Shown in pieces: positions 28,865-36,370 of a DNA stretch of 64,000 bases; positions within the stretch are counted from its first letter, which is position 1, and each line of letters starts with the position of its first letter. The DNA is from DASQBT01 sp963746955 (lineage in GTDB: Bacteria; Pseudomonadota; Gammaproteobacteria; Burkholderiales; Thiobacillaceae), in the NCBI GenBank assembly GCA_963746955.1, contig CAVVDR010000026.1, positions 54,706 to 118,705 of the forward strand, read 5' to 3'. The notes beneath the pieces are model-generated. The model did not search any database. It saw nothing but the letters and a program-made list of their open reading frames with translations, and had not been told where the DNA came from. A program made the translations under genes and the position numbers.

Positions 28865-29620
28865 ATGGCAGAAGAACGTTTCGAGTCTCGAACAGAGCCG
28901 GCTTCATCGCGCCGGCTGAGGGAGGCAAGAGCCAGGGGACAGGTTCCGCGCTCGGCTGAACTGACGCTCCTGGCCATGTTGCTTGCCGCCGCCGGTGTGC
29001 TCGGTCTTGGCGGCGGCACCTTGTATCAAAGTCTCGTTTCCATGTTCGCACAGGGCTTGCTGGGCGCAGCCAGCTTTTCCTTCCAGCACGCGTTTGAACT
29101 GGTCACCAATGGTGGCAGGGCGGTGTTGCCCCTGCTGATAGCGGTTTTTCTGGCGGCCCTGATTGCGCCCCTGCTCCTGTCGGGGTGGGTCTTTGCCCCG
29201 CAAGTCATGGAGTTTGAGGCCGGACGGCTCAACCCCTTGCACCCTCTGCGTCGCTTGTTTTCCGTTAACGGCTGGTATGGCGGAATGAAGGGCCTCGTGG
29301 CTTTGGCGTTGCTGGGCGCCATGACCTGGGCTTACCTGCGTCGTACATGGAAGGAACTGTATACGCTGTGGGGCAGTGAGCCTCAGCTATCCTTTTCCGG
29401 CATGGCCATCTGGCTGGGCAAAGGGCTGTTGATAATGGCCGGGACGGTGGCGCTGATTGCCGTGCTTGACGGGCTGTGGCAATGGCGGCGGCATCTTGCG
29501 GGTTTGGCCATGACACGCGGCGAAGCATTGGCGGAGGCACAGGAAGAAGAAATGTCGGCGGCCGTGCGTGCCCGAATGGCTGGTCTGAGCAAGCGGGTTC
29601 AAGAGGAAGCGGCTGAGTGA
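28865..29620 (+). CDS. flhB: Flagellar export protein FlhB, truncated (no NPTH switch domain)
   Basis: The transmembrane part of the flagellar type III export switch. The 251-residue protein begins with the FlhB signature EERFESRTEPASSRRLREAR and has four membrane segments and the linker helix region ending MSAAVRARMAGLSKRVQEE. It stops there. Normal FlhB is about 350-380 residues and continues into a cytoplasmic domain with the autocleaving NPTH motif, which is absent. The TGA overlaps the flhA GTG in a GTGA, so the ending looks natural and not like a frameshift. AGGAGGA precedes the start. The substrate-specificity switch would have to be supplied elsewhere. Confidence 0.92.
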   Translation: MAEERFESRTEPASSRRLREARARGQVPRSAELTLLAMLLAAAGVLGLGGGTLYQSLVSMFAQGLLGAASFSFQHAFELVTNGGRAVLPLLIAVFLAALIAPLLLSGWVFAPQVMEFEAGRLNPLHPLRRLFSVNGWYGGMKGLVALALLGAMTWAYLRRTWKELYTLWGSEPQLSFSGMAIWLGKGLLIMAGTVALIAVLDGLWQWRRHLAGLAMTRGEALAEAQEEEMSAAVRARMAGLSKRVQEEAAE

Positions 29621-31689
29621 GCACCCAGACCCTGACCATGCTGGGTCTGCCGCTCAGCCGTCTGGCAGGGCCGGTCCTGGTGCTGCTGATTCTGGCCATG
29701 ATGGTGCTTCCGCTGCCCACTCTGGCGCTCGATGTGCTGTTTACCTTCAACATCGCGATGGCGGTAATCGTGCTGCTGGCGGCCCTGAACGCTATCCGGC
29801 CGCTGGATTTCTCCGTGTTTCCCACGGTCCTGCTGCTGACCACGCTGTTGCGGTTGTCCCTCAATGTGGCCTCGGCCCGCATCATCCTGCTCAAGGGTCA
29901 GAATGGCACCGATGCAGCGGGCAAGGTGATCGAGTCCTTTGGCAATTTTCTGGTAGGCGGCAATTACGCGGTCGGCCTGGTGGTGTTTGTCATCCTGATC
30001 ATCATCAATTTCATCGTGATTACCCGTGGTGCGGGGCGCATAGCCGAGGTGGCGGCCCGCTTTACCCTGGATGCGCTGCCGGGCAAGCAACTGGCAATCG
30101 ATGCCGACCTGAATGCCGGCTTCCTCAATGAACAGGATGCCCGCTTGCGGCGGGCAAGCCTGTCACGCGAGTCGGATTTCTACGGCGCCATGGACGGCGC
30201 GTCCAAATTCATCAGGGGCGATGCCATTGCCGGAATCATCATTTTGCTGGTGGTTCTGCTGGGCGGCATTGCCGTTGGCGCAATCCAGCATGGCCTGGCG
30301 CTGAGCGACGCCATGAATCGTTACGCCCTGTTGACCGTGGGGGATGGTCTGGTAGCGCAGATTCCTGCCCTGATCATTTCCACTTCAGCCGGCATCATGG
30401 TGTCGCGCACGTCGAGTGAGCAGGACCTGAGCCGGGAATTTCTCGGCCAGATGTTTGGCAATCCGCAGATCCTCTACGTTACGGCTGCGGTGCTGGCCCT
30501 GCTCGGCCTGATTCCGGGTACGCCCCACGTGGCCTTCCTGCTTCTGGCCAGTGCCTTGGCCAGTGCCGCGTACTGGACCGAGCGACGGGCCGTTGCGGCG
30601 GTCGAATATGAGCCGTTGCCAGAAGAAGCGCAGGGCGCATCGCCGGCGGAGTTGTCCTGGGATGATATTCCGCCCGTGGATGTGCTTGGCCTGGAAGTGG
30701 GTTACCGCCTGATTCCGTTGCTTGACAGGGAACGGGGCGGAGAGGTGCTCATGCGCATCACCGAGAGTAGGCGCCGCTTTGCAATGGAAATGGGGCTGGT
30801 GATTCCGCCGGTGCGGGTACGCGATAACCTTGATCTCAAGCCGAATGCCTATCGCATCACCCTGAAGGGCGTGGAGATGGGTCGCGGCGAGGCCTATCCG
30901 GACCAGGTTCTGGCGCTGGAAACGCCTGAAATCATGGGCAGGTTGGAGGGGCGGCCCGGCGTGGATCCTCAGAGCGGCAATTCGGGCCTTTGGATTCGTG
31001 CCGACCAGATGGAGGATGCACAAATGCGCGGCTATCGGGGATTGACGGCGGGAGAAGTCATCAGCGGACATCTTGAAACGGTTTTCCGCGCTCACGCGGG
31101 CGAATTGCTGGGCCGGGTGGAGGTGCAGGAACTGCTCGACAGTCTGGCACGAGCAACACCGGGACTGGTAACCGATGTAGTGCCCGGATTACTGCCGGTG
31201 ACGAGTCTGCAAACCCTGCTGCAGAATTTGGTGAACGAAGGCGTGTCCATCCGGGACTCACGCACCATCCTGGAGACCCTGGCTTCGCGGGCCGGCAAGA
31301 CTCAGAACCTGGAAGATCTGACTGAATCCGTGCGCGCCGCTCTGGGGCGAAGCATCGTGGACCGGCTCTTTGAGGGCGGCGACGCGCTCCACGTGATAAG
31401 TCTGGATGCGGAAGCGGAAAACCGCCTCCTGCAGGAAATGGGCGAGGAGGGCGAAGCACTGATTTCGCCGAATTTGCAGGAGGCGTTGGCAAAGGGCGCG
31501 GAACAGGCCGTCGCGCAACAGGTGGAGGCGGGATATCCGCAGGTGTTGCTGGTATCTCCATTGCTTCGACCGACGCTGTACCGCATTCTGCGTCGCAACC
31601 TGCCGGAGCTTGCGGTAATTTCGTATGCGGAAATACCCGCCGACAAGCGGGTGGAAACGTCCGTTGAATTGAAGGAGGTGACGCCATGA
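29617..31689 (+). CDS. flhA: Flagellar biosynthesis protein FlhA
   Basis: The large membrane gate of the flagellar type III secretion apparatus, 690 residues. The N-terminal half has eight membrane segments. The conserved FHIPEP region reads LDALPGKQLAIDADLNAGFL, with ARLRRASLSRESDFYGAMDG after it. The C-terminal cytoplasmic part contains VLGLEVGYRLIPLL and ends TSVELKEVTP. Translation probably starts at the GTG at 29617, inside the end of flhB (GTGA overlap). Confidence 0.97.
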   Translation: MSTQTLTMLGLPLSRLAGPVLVLLILAMMVLPLPTLALDVLFTFNIAMAVIVLLAALNAIRPLDFSVFPTVLLLTTLLRLSLNVASARIILLKGQNGTDAAGKVIESFGNFLVGGNYAVGLVVFVILIIINFIVITRGAGRIAEVAARFTLDALPGKQLAIDADLNAGFLNEQDARLRRASLSRESDFYGAMDGASKFIRGDAIAGIIILLVVLLGGIAVGAIQHGLALSDAMNRYALLTVGDGLVAQIPALIISTSAGIMVSRTSSEQDLSREFLGQMFGNPQILYVTAAVLALLGLIPGTPHVAFLLLASALASAAYWTERRAVAAVEYEPLPEEAQGASPAELSWDDIPPVDVLGLEVGYRLIPLLDRERGGEVLMRITESRRRFAMEMGLVIPPVRVRDNLDLKPNAYRITLKGVEMGRGEAYPDQVLALETPEIMGRLEGRPGVDPQSGNSGLWIRADQMEDAQMRGYRGLTAGEVISGHLETVFRAHAGELLGRVEVQELLDSLARATPGLVTDVVPGLLPVTSLQTLLQNLVNEGVSIRDSRTILETLASRAGKTQNLEDLTESVRAALGRSIVDRLFEGGDALHVISLDAEAENRLLQEMGEEGEALISPNLQEALAKGAEQAVAQQVEAGYPQVLLVSPLLRPTLYRILRRNLPELAVISYAEIPADKRVETSVELKEVTP

Positions 31690-31799
31690 GTCGTAAAGCG
31701 TGCCTCCACGCGGCGGGCATGCGCACGCGCGTGAATGCCGTCGGCAGCCAGCACGATGAGTTCGGCCTAAACAAAATCGCAGCGGAGGCCATGGCATGA
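31686..31799 (+). CDS. Small ORF overlapping flhA and flhF
   Basis: A 37-codon frame whose ATG overlaps the flhA stop (ATGA at 31686-31689) and whose TGA overlaps the flhF start (ATGA at 31796-31799). The predicted peptide (starting MSRKACLHAAGMRTRVNAVG) is basic, has no membrane segment and matches no family I know. An AAGGAGG lies about 9 bases before the ATG, inside the flhA end. It could be a true small protein or just a relay that lets ribosomes reinitiate at flhF. Supported only by layout. Confidence 0.45.
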   Translation: MSRKACLHAAGMRTRVNAVGSQHDEFGLNKIAAEAMA

Positions 31800-32911
31800 A
31801 CCTCAAGCGTTACGTCGCTCCCAATGCCCGCGAGGCCCTTGTCCGCATCCGTCAGGAACTGGGGCCGGATGCCGTCGTGGTGACTTCGCGTGAAGTTCCG
31901 GGGGGTGTCGAATTCATGGCCGGCCGTTACGAAGATCTGACCAGGACAAGTCCTTTGCCGCCGGCGACTGGTCAGGCAAGCGCCGGCCTGATGGCGGAAC
32001 TCACGGCCATCAAGCAATTGATCAAGAGCCAGATGGCCAGCCTGAGTTGGAGTCTCGACAAGCGCCGCCACCCGCGCCGGGTGGAGATGGTTCAGACACT
32101 GCTGAATGCGGGCTTCAGTCCCGTGCTGGCGCGCAGTCTGGCGGCGCGCCTCCCCAGGGGGCTGGATAGCCAGGGCATGAACAGATGGCTGCGAGCGGTG
32201 CTGATACGCAACCTGGCGGCCTGGAGCAAGCTGGACCATCTTTGGGAGCAGCGGGGCATCTGGGCGCTGGTGGGGCCCACTGGCGCGGGCAAGACCACCA
32301 CCCTCGCAAAGCTGGCATCGCGGGCGGTCGATGCCCTGGGTGCAAACCAGATTGCGCTGGTGACCCTGGATGCCTACCGCATCGGCGCTTATGAACAAAC
32401 CCAGACCTATGCCGATTTGCTTGGCGTGGAATTGGTCAGGATAGACGCCGCCGAAAAGTTCTTGCCGGCGATGAAAGGGATCGCGCACAAGAAGTTGGTG
32501 CTGCTGGATACACCGGGCCTGAGCCCCCGGGATGAGCGGATCGCCAGTTTCCGCAAGCAACTGGATGCTGCAGGTGCACGTCAGTTGCTGGTGCTGCCAG
32601 CGGGCATGCAGGGTGCGGTGGTGGAGACCATGCTGATGGCTTTTGGCGGCCCTCATCTGGCGGCCTCCATACTGACCAAACTCGACGAGGGCGGATTGAC
32701 CGGCCCCGCCATGGATGCGCTGATACGCCATCGCCTGCCGGTAGCCTGTCTGGCAAGCGGCCAGCGAGTACCCGAAGATCTGTATCCGGCTCATGCCCAG
32801 GTATTGATCGACCGGGCACTGCGCGCACGCCAGCCTGATACCTTCCGTATGCACGAGGAAGACTGGCCCTTGCTGGAGGAAGCAGAACACAAGGGTCAGC
32901 GTCATGCATGA
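31796..32911 (+). CDS. flhF: Flagellar GTPase FlhF
   Basis: An SRP-type GTPase that sets flagellar number and polar position. The 371-residue protein starts MNLKRYVAPNAREALVRIRQ, followed by a short basic B region. The NG GTPase domain carries the P-loop LVGPTGAGKTTTLAKLASRA, then VTLDAYRIGAYEQTQTYADL, VLLDTPGLSPRD and ASILTKLDEGGLTGPAMDAL. The C-terminal YPAHAQVLIDRAL completes the family. The start overlaps a 37-codon ORF, and the stop overlaps the flhG-like gene. Confidence 0.94.
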   Translation: MNLKRYVAPNAREALVRIRQELGPDAVVVTSREVPGGVEFMAGRYEDLTRTSPLPPATGQASAGLMAELTAIKQLIKSQMASLSWSLDKRRHPRRVEMVQTLLNAGFSPVLARSLAARLPRGLDSQGMNRWLRAVLIRNLAAWSKLDHLWEQRGIWALVGPTGAGKTTTLAKLASRAVDALGANQIALVTLDAYRIGAYEQTQTYADLLGVELVRIDAAEKFLPAMKGIAHKKLVLLDTPGLSPRDERIASFRKQLDAAGARQLLVLPAGMQGAVVETMLMAFGGPHLAASILTKLDEGGLTGPAMDALIRHRLPVACLASGQRVPEDLYPAHAQVLIDRALRARQPDTFRMHEEDWPLLEEAEHKGQRHA

Positions 32912-33641
32912 TCAGGCAGAAGGACTGCGCCGACACGGTAGGAGTGTGCGCATATTATCCGTGTTGAGTCTGCCTGGGCAGTGTGATGGCGGCGCCGTCG
33001 CATGGCGCCTCGCCCTTGCCTGGAGCCAGATGGGCGGGCGTCCTCTGCTGGTGGATGGCACGGGCAGAAGTGCAACGGCTCTGCTGGGTTGTCATCCCAT
33101 GCTGGAATGGACCCGTGCACCTGCGAAAACATTCGGAGATTGCGTGCTGAGTCAGGATAACCGGGCCGCGGTGGTGGCGAGGGGCGCGCCAGCGGGGGAT
33201 GCTGATTTGGCTAGGGAGGCATCAAAGCTGGGCTACCGGGACCTGGTGTTTGACGCGGGTGAGCTTGAAGCCGACGATGCGCCGCTTGATGCGACATCTC
33301 CGCAGGAAATAGTTGTGATGGCGCAGCCTGACCAGGGGGAAATCATCTATGCCTTGCTCAAGGGTTTGAGGCAGGTGCAAAGCCCTGCCGGAATCTGGCT
33401 GCTCTGGCACCATCAAAGTCCTGAAGCAAAACGCCTGGAACGGGTTTGCAGTCAGCGACTGGGCCGCATTCCACGCTATCTCGGAAATTCGTTCGTGTCA
33501 CGTGTGGACCACGACTTGGCCCGTAACGGCGCAAGCGCGCTGCTGCACGATAGTGACTTTCGATCAATCGTCGCTACAATGCTTGCAAAGCGCAGCGTGT
33601 GGGGCGAGGAGACCCCAAGCAGCACAAGACGCCATGCCTGA
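32904..33641 (+). CDS. flhG: FlhG/MinD-like protein with degenerate ATP site
   Basis: This 245-residue protein occupies the position of FlhG (FleN, the MinD-type partner of FlhF) between flhF and fliA. It keeps the general ParA/MinD shape (GGAVAWRLALAWSQMGGRPLLVDG, and later YRDLVFDAGEL and EIVVMAQPDQGEIIYALLKG). The deviant Walker A KGGxGKT is replaced by LPGQCDGGA, with no P-loop lysine, so ATP binding is doubtful. It overlaps flhF by 8 bases and fliA by 8. It may act as a regulatory remnant or pseudo-ATPase. Confidence 0.7.
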   Translation: MHDQAEGLRRHGRSVRILSVLSLPGQCDGGAVAWRLALAWSQMGGRPLLVDGTGRSATALLGCHPMLEWTRAPAKTFGDCVLSQDNRAAVVARGAPAGDADLAREASKLGYRDLVFDAGELEADDAPLDATSPQEIVVMAQPDQGEIIYALLKGLRQVQSPAGIWLLWHHQSPEAKRLERVCSQRLGRIPRYLGNSFVSRVDHDLARNGASALLHDSDFRSIVATMLAKRSVWGEETPSSTRRHA

Positions 33642-34356
33642 AAATAGACCTGCCAAGAGTCTGAACCAGGGGGATCTCGTCAAGCAGTATGCCCCGCTGG
33701 TCAAACGCATTGCCTACCATCTGATGGTCAGGCTGCCTGCCAGCGTCGAGGTTGATGACCTGATCCAGGTGGGGCTTATCGGCCTGATGGATGCGATCAA
33801 TCGCTTCGACGGCAGTCAGGGCGCCCAGTTTGAATCCTACGCGACGCAGCGGATCCGCGGCTCCATGCTGGACGACCTGCGCGACGCCGACTGGCTGCCG
33901 CGCCACATCCGGCAAAAATCCCGCCAGATCGAAGCCACCATTTCCAAGCTCGAGCAACGCCTCGGCCGTTCGCCGAACGAAGGGGAAATTTCCAGAGAAA
34001 TGGGCTTGCCGCTCGACGGTTACCAATCGATGCTGGGCGACGTAAAAGGCAACCAGTTGCTGTACTACGAAGACTTTACCGATGAGGACAGCTCGGATTT
34101 TCTCGAGCGCTATCTGGTCAACAATATGTCCGATCCGTTGTCTCTGCTGCATGACGAAGGATTCCGCCAGGGCCTGATCGACGCCATCGAGGACCTGCCG
34201 GAGCGGGAAAAGAACCTGATGGGCATGTATTACGAACAGGACATGAACCTCAAGGAAATCGGCGCAGTGATGGGGGTGTCGGAGTCCCGAGTATGCCAGC
34301 TGCATTCGCAGGCGGTGGCCAGGTTGCGTGCAAAGATGAAGCCCTGGAAGGACTAG
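33634..34356 (+). CDS. fliA: Flagellar sigma factor FliA (sigma28)
   Basis: Directs RNA polymerase to late flagellar and chemotaxis promoters. The 240-residue protein has region 2 in VEVDDLIQVGLIGLMDAINR with YATQRIRGSMLDDLRDADWL, a region 3 helix segment, and region 4 in LKEIGAVMGVSESRVCQLHS. The ATG at 33634 overlaps the end of the flhG-like gene. It is the last gene of the flagellar block in this window. Confidence 0.95.
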   Translation: MPENRPAKSLNQGDLVKQYAPLVKRIAYHLMVRLPASVEVDDLIQVGLIGLMDAINRFDGSQGAQFESYATQRIRGSMLDDLRDADWLPRHIRQKSRQIEATISKLEQRLGRSPNEGEISREMGLPLDGYQSMLGDVKGNQLLYYEDFTDEDSSDFLERYLVNNMSDPLSLLHDEGFRQGLIDAIEDLPEREKNLMGMYYEQDMNLKEIGAVMGVSESRVCQLHSQAVARLRAKMKPWKD

Positions 34357-34462
34357 CAGGGATTCCAAATCGGTCAGCGCCCAACGTATTTGGGGTGGGC
34401 CTTTGCAAGCTAAAGCCCCGGTTATTCGCCCGTCCAGTCAATTCGCCCAAGAGTTCCAAGCC

Positions 34463-36370
34463 TTGCCCCTTCTGACCCTGGAAAATCTTTGCCTGGCATT
34501 CGGCCACGTGCCCTTGCTCGATCACGCCAGCCTGTCGATTGATTCAGGCGAGCGGGTGGGCCTGATCGGCCGCAACGGCGCGGGCAAGTCCAGCCTGTTC
34601 AGGATCATTGCAGGCGAGTTCAAGCCGGATGATGGCAGTGTGCGATTCGAGTCCGGCACTCGCTTGGCCTATGTTTCCCAGGAGCCGGTGTTTGAGGCTC
34701 GACAGACGGTGTTTGCCACGGTGGCGGAGGGACTCGGGGACGTACGCCGTCAGCTCTTGCAATATCACGAGGTGGCACACAAACTTGCATCGCAGGAAGG
34801 CGATCAGGCCGCATTGCTGGATCGGCTTCACCTGCTGCAGACGCAACTGGAAACCGGCGAGGGGTGGCAACTGCATCAGCGGGTGGAAGCCGTTCTATCG
34901 AAACTCAGTCTCCCGCAGGATGAGGCGATCGACGCGCTCTCCGGCGGGATGAAAAAGCGCGTGGCGCTGGCCCGCGCCCTGGTGTCCGAACCGGATCTGC
35001 TGGTGCTGGATGAGCCCACCAACCATCTGGATATTGCCTCCATCCAGTGGCTGGAGGAATTGCTCAAGGGATTTCCGGGCGCCGTGCTGCTGATCACACA
35101 CGACCGGCGCTTTCTGGACAACGTGGTGACCCGCATCGTCGAACTGGATCGCGGGCTGCTGGCCAGTTTTCCCGGCAGCTTCCGTGAATACCGGAAGCGC
35201 AAGGCGGAAATGCTCAATGCCGAAGCGCTGGGCAACGCGCGCTTCGACAAGCTGCTGGCGCAGGAGGAAGTCTGGATACGCAAGGGCGTGGAGGCACGCC
35301 GCACCCGCAACGAAGGAAGGGTCCTGCGCCTTGAACATCTGCGGCGCGAACGGGCGGCGCGCAGATCGCAACTGGGCAAGGTGAGTCTGGCGGTTGATGC
35401 GGGCGAACGATCGGGCAGGATGGTGGCGGAGCTGGTGAATGTCAGCAAGTCCTTCGGCAGCCGGGCCGTCGTGCGCGATTTTTCCACGGTGATTGCGCGC
35501 GGCGACAAGGTGGGCCTGATCGGCCCCAACGGCGCCGGCAAGTCGACCTTGCTCAAGCTGATTCTGGGCGAGGTTGCGCCGGATTCCGGAAAGGTACGGC
35601 AAGGCACCCGGCTGTCAGTCGCGTATTTTGACCAGTTCCGTACCCAGCTTGACGACGAGGCACGCCTGGTCGATGTCATCTGTCCGGGTTCGGACTATGT
35701 GGAAGTGGCAGGGGAGCGCAAGCATGTCATGTCCTACCTGGGCGATTTTCTGTTCTCTCCGGCCCGCGCCCGCTCGCCGGTAAAGTCACTTTCGGGCGGC
35801 GAGCGCAACCGGCTGCTGCTGGCGCGCCTGTTTGCGCGGCCGGCCAATGTGCTGGTGCTGGATGAGCCGACCAATGATCTGGATTTGGAGACGCTCGAAC
35901 TGCTGGAGGAACTGCTGCAGACCTATCCGGGGACCGTGCTGCTGGTGTCACACGACAGGGAGTTTCTCGACAATGTGGTGACGCAGGTGATCGCCTTTGA
36001 CGGAGATGCACACTGGGTGGCAAATGCCGGCGGATACGACGACTGGCAGCGTTACCTTGCCGGCCGCGAGGCGGCGCGAGCGGAGGACGCAGCGCCGCTG
36101 CGGGACCCCGAAAAGTCAAGCGCTCCGCGTTCCAGGCGGCCGCTCAAGCTCAGCTACAAGGAAGCGCGCGAACTGGAAGCCATTCCCGGCAGGATAGAAG
36201 CTCTGGAGGCGGAGCAGGCCCAACTGCACGCAACCGTTGGGGCGCCGGATTTCCATAAGAGCACCGCGGAAGAAGCCAGAGCGCTGCAGGCCCGGCTGGA
36301 GCAGATCGAGCGGGAACTGGAAGGCCTGTTGCGACTTTGGGAAGATCTGGAAAACCGCAGCGGATCCTAG
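34463..36370 (+). CDS. uup: ABC-F family ATPase Uup
   Basis: A soluble ATPase with two ABC domains; Uup binds branched DNA and the ribosome and lowers precise transposon excision. The 635-residue protein has Walker A GLIGRNGAGKSSLFR and GLIGPNGAGKSTLLK, signatures LSGGMKKRVALARAL and LSGGERNRLLLARLF, and Walker B LLVLDEPTNHLDI and VLVLDEPTNDLDL. The C-terminal part (LSYKEARELEAIPGRIEALE) is the DNA-binding coiled coil. The TTG at 34463, preceded by AAGAG, gives the family start LPLLTLENLCLAFGHVPLL. It converges with copA and overlaps it by four bases. Confidence 0.95.
   Translation: MPLLTLENLCLAFGHVPLLDHASLSIDSGERVGLIGRNGAGKSSLFRIIAGEFKPDDGSVRFESGTRLAYVSQEPVFEARQTVFATVAEGLGDVRRQLLQYHEVAHKLASQEGDQAALLDRLHLLQTQLETGEGWQLHQRVEAVLSKLSLPQDEAIDALSGGMKKRVALARALVSEPDLLVLDEPTNHLDIASIQWLEELLKGFPGAVLLITHDRRFLDNVVTRIVELDRGLLASFPGSFREYRKRKAEMLNAEALGNARFDKLLAQEEVWIRKGVEARRTRNEGRVLRLEHLRRERAARRSQLGKVSLAVDAGERSGRMVAELVNVSKSFGSRAVVRDFSTVIARGDKVGLIGPNGAGKSTLLKLILGEVAPDSGKVRQGTRLSVAYFDQFRTQLDDEARLVDVICPGSDYVEVAGERKHVMSYLGDFLFSPARARSPVKSLSGGERNRLLLARLFARPANVLVLDEPTNDLDLETLELLEELLQTYPGTVLLVSHDREFLDNVVTQVIAFDGDAHWVANAGGYDDWQRYLAGREAARAEDAAPLRDPEKSSAPRSRRPLKLSYKEARELEAIPGRIEALEAEQAQLHATVGAPDFHKSTAEEARALQARLEQIERELEGLLRLWEDLENRSGS

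Noticed and set aside
28865..29620. flhB truncation explained by a simple frameshift
   Set aside because: No NPTH-like sequence exists in any frame after the stop, and the GTGA overlap with flhA is a natural junction.
31061..32905. A 614-codon open frame on the minus strand across flhA, flhF and the gap between them
   Set aside because: It mirrors high-GC coding sequence of recognised genes, has no family features and has repetitive His/Gln/Arg composition.
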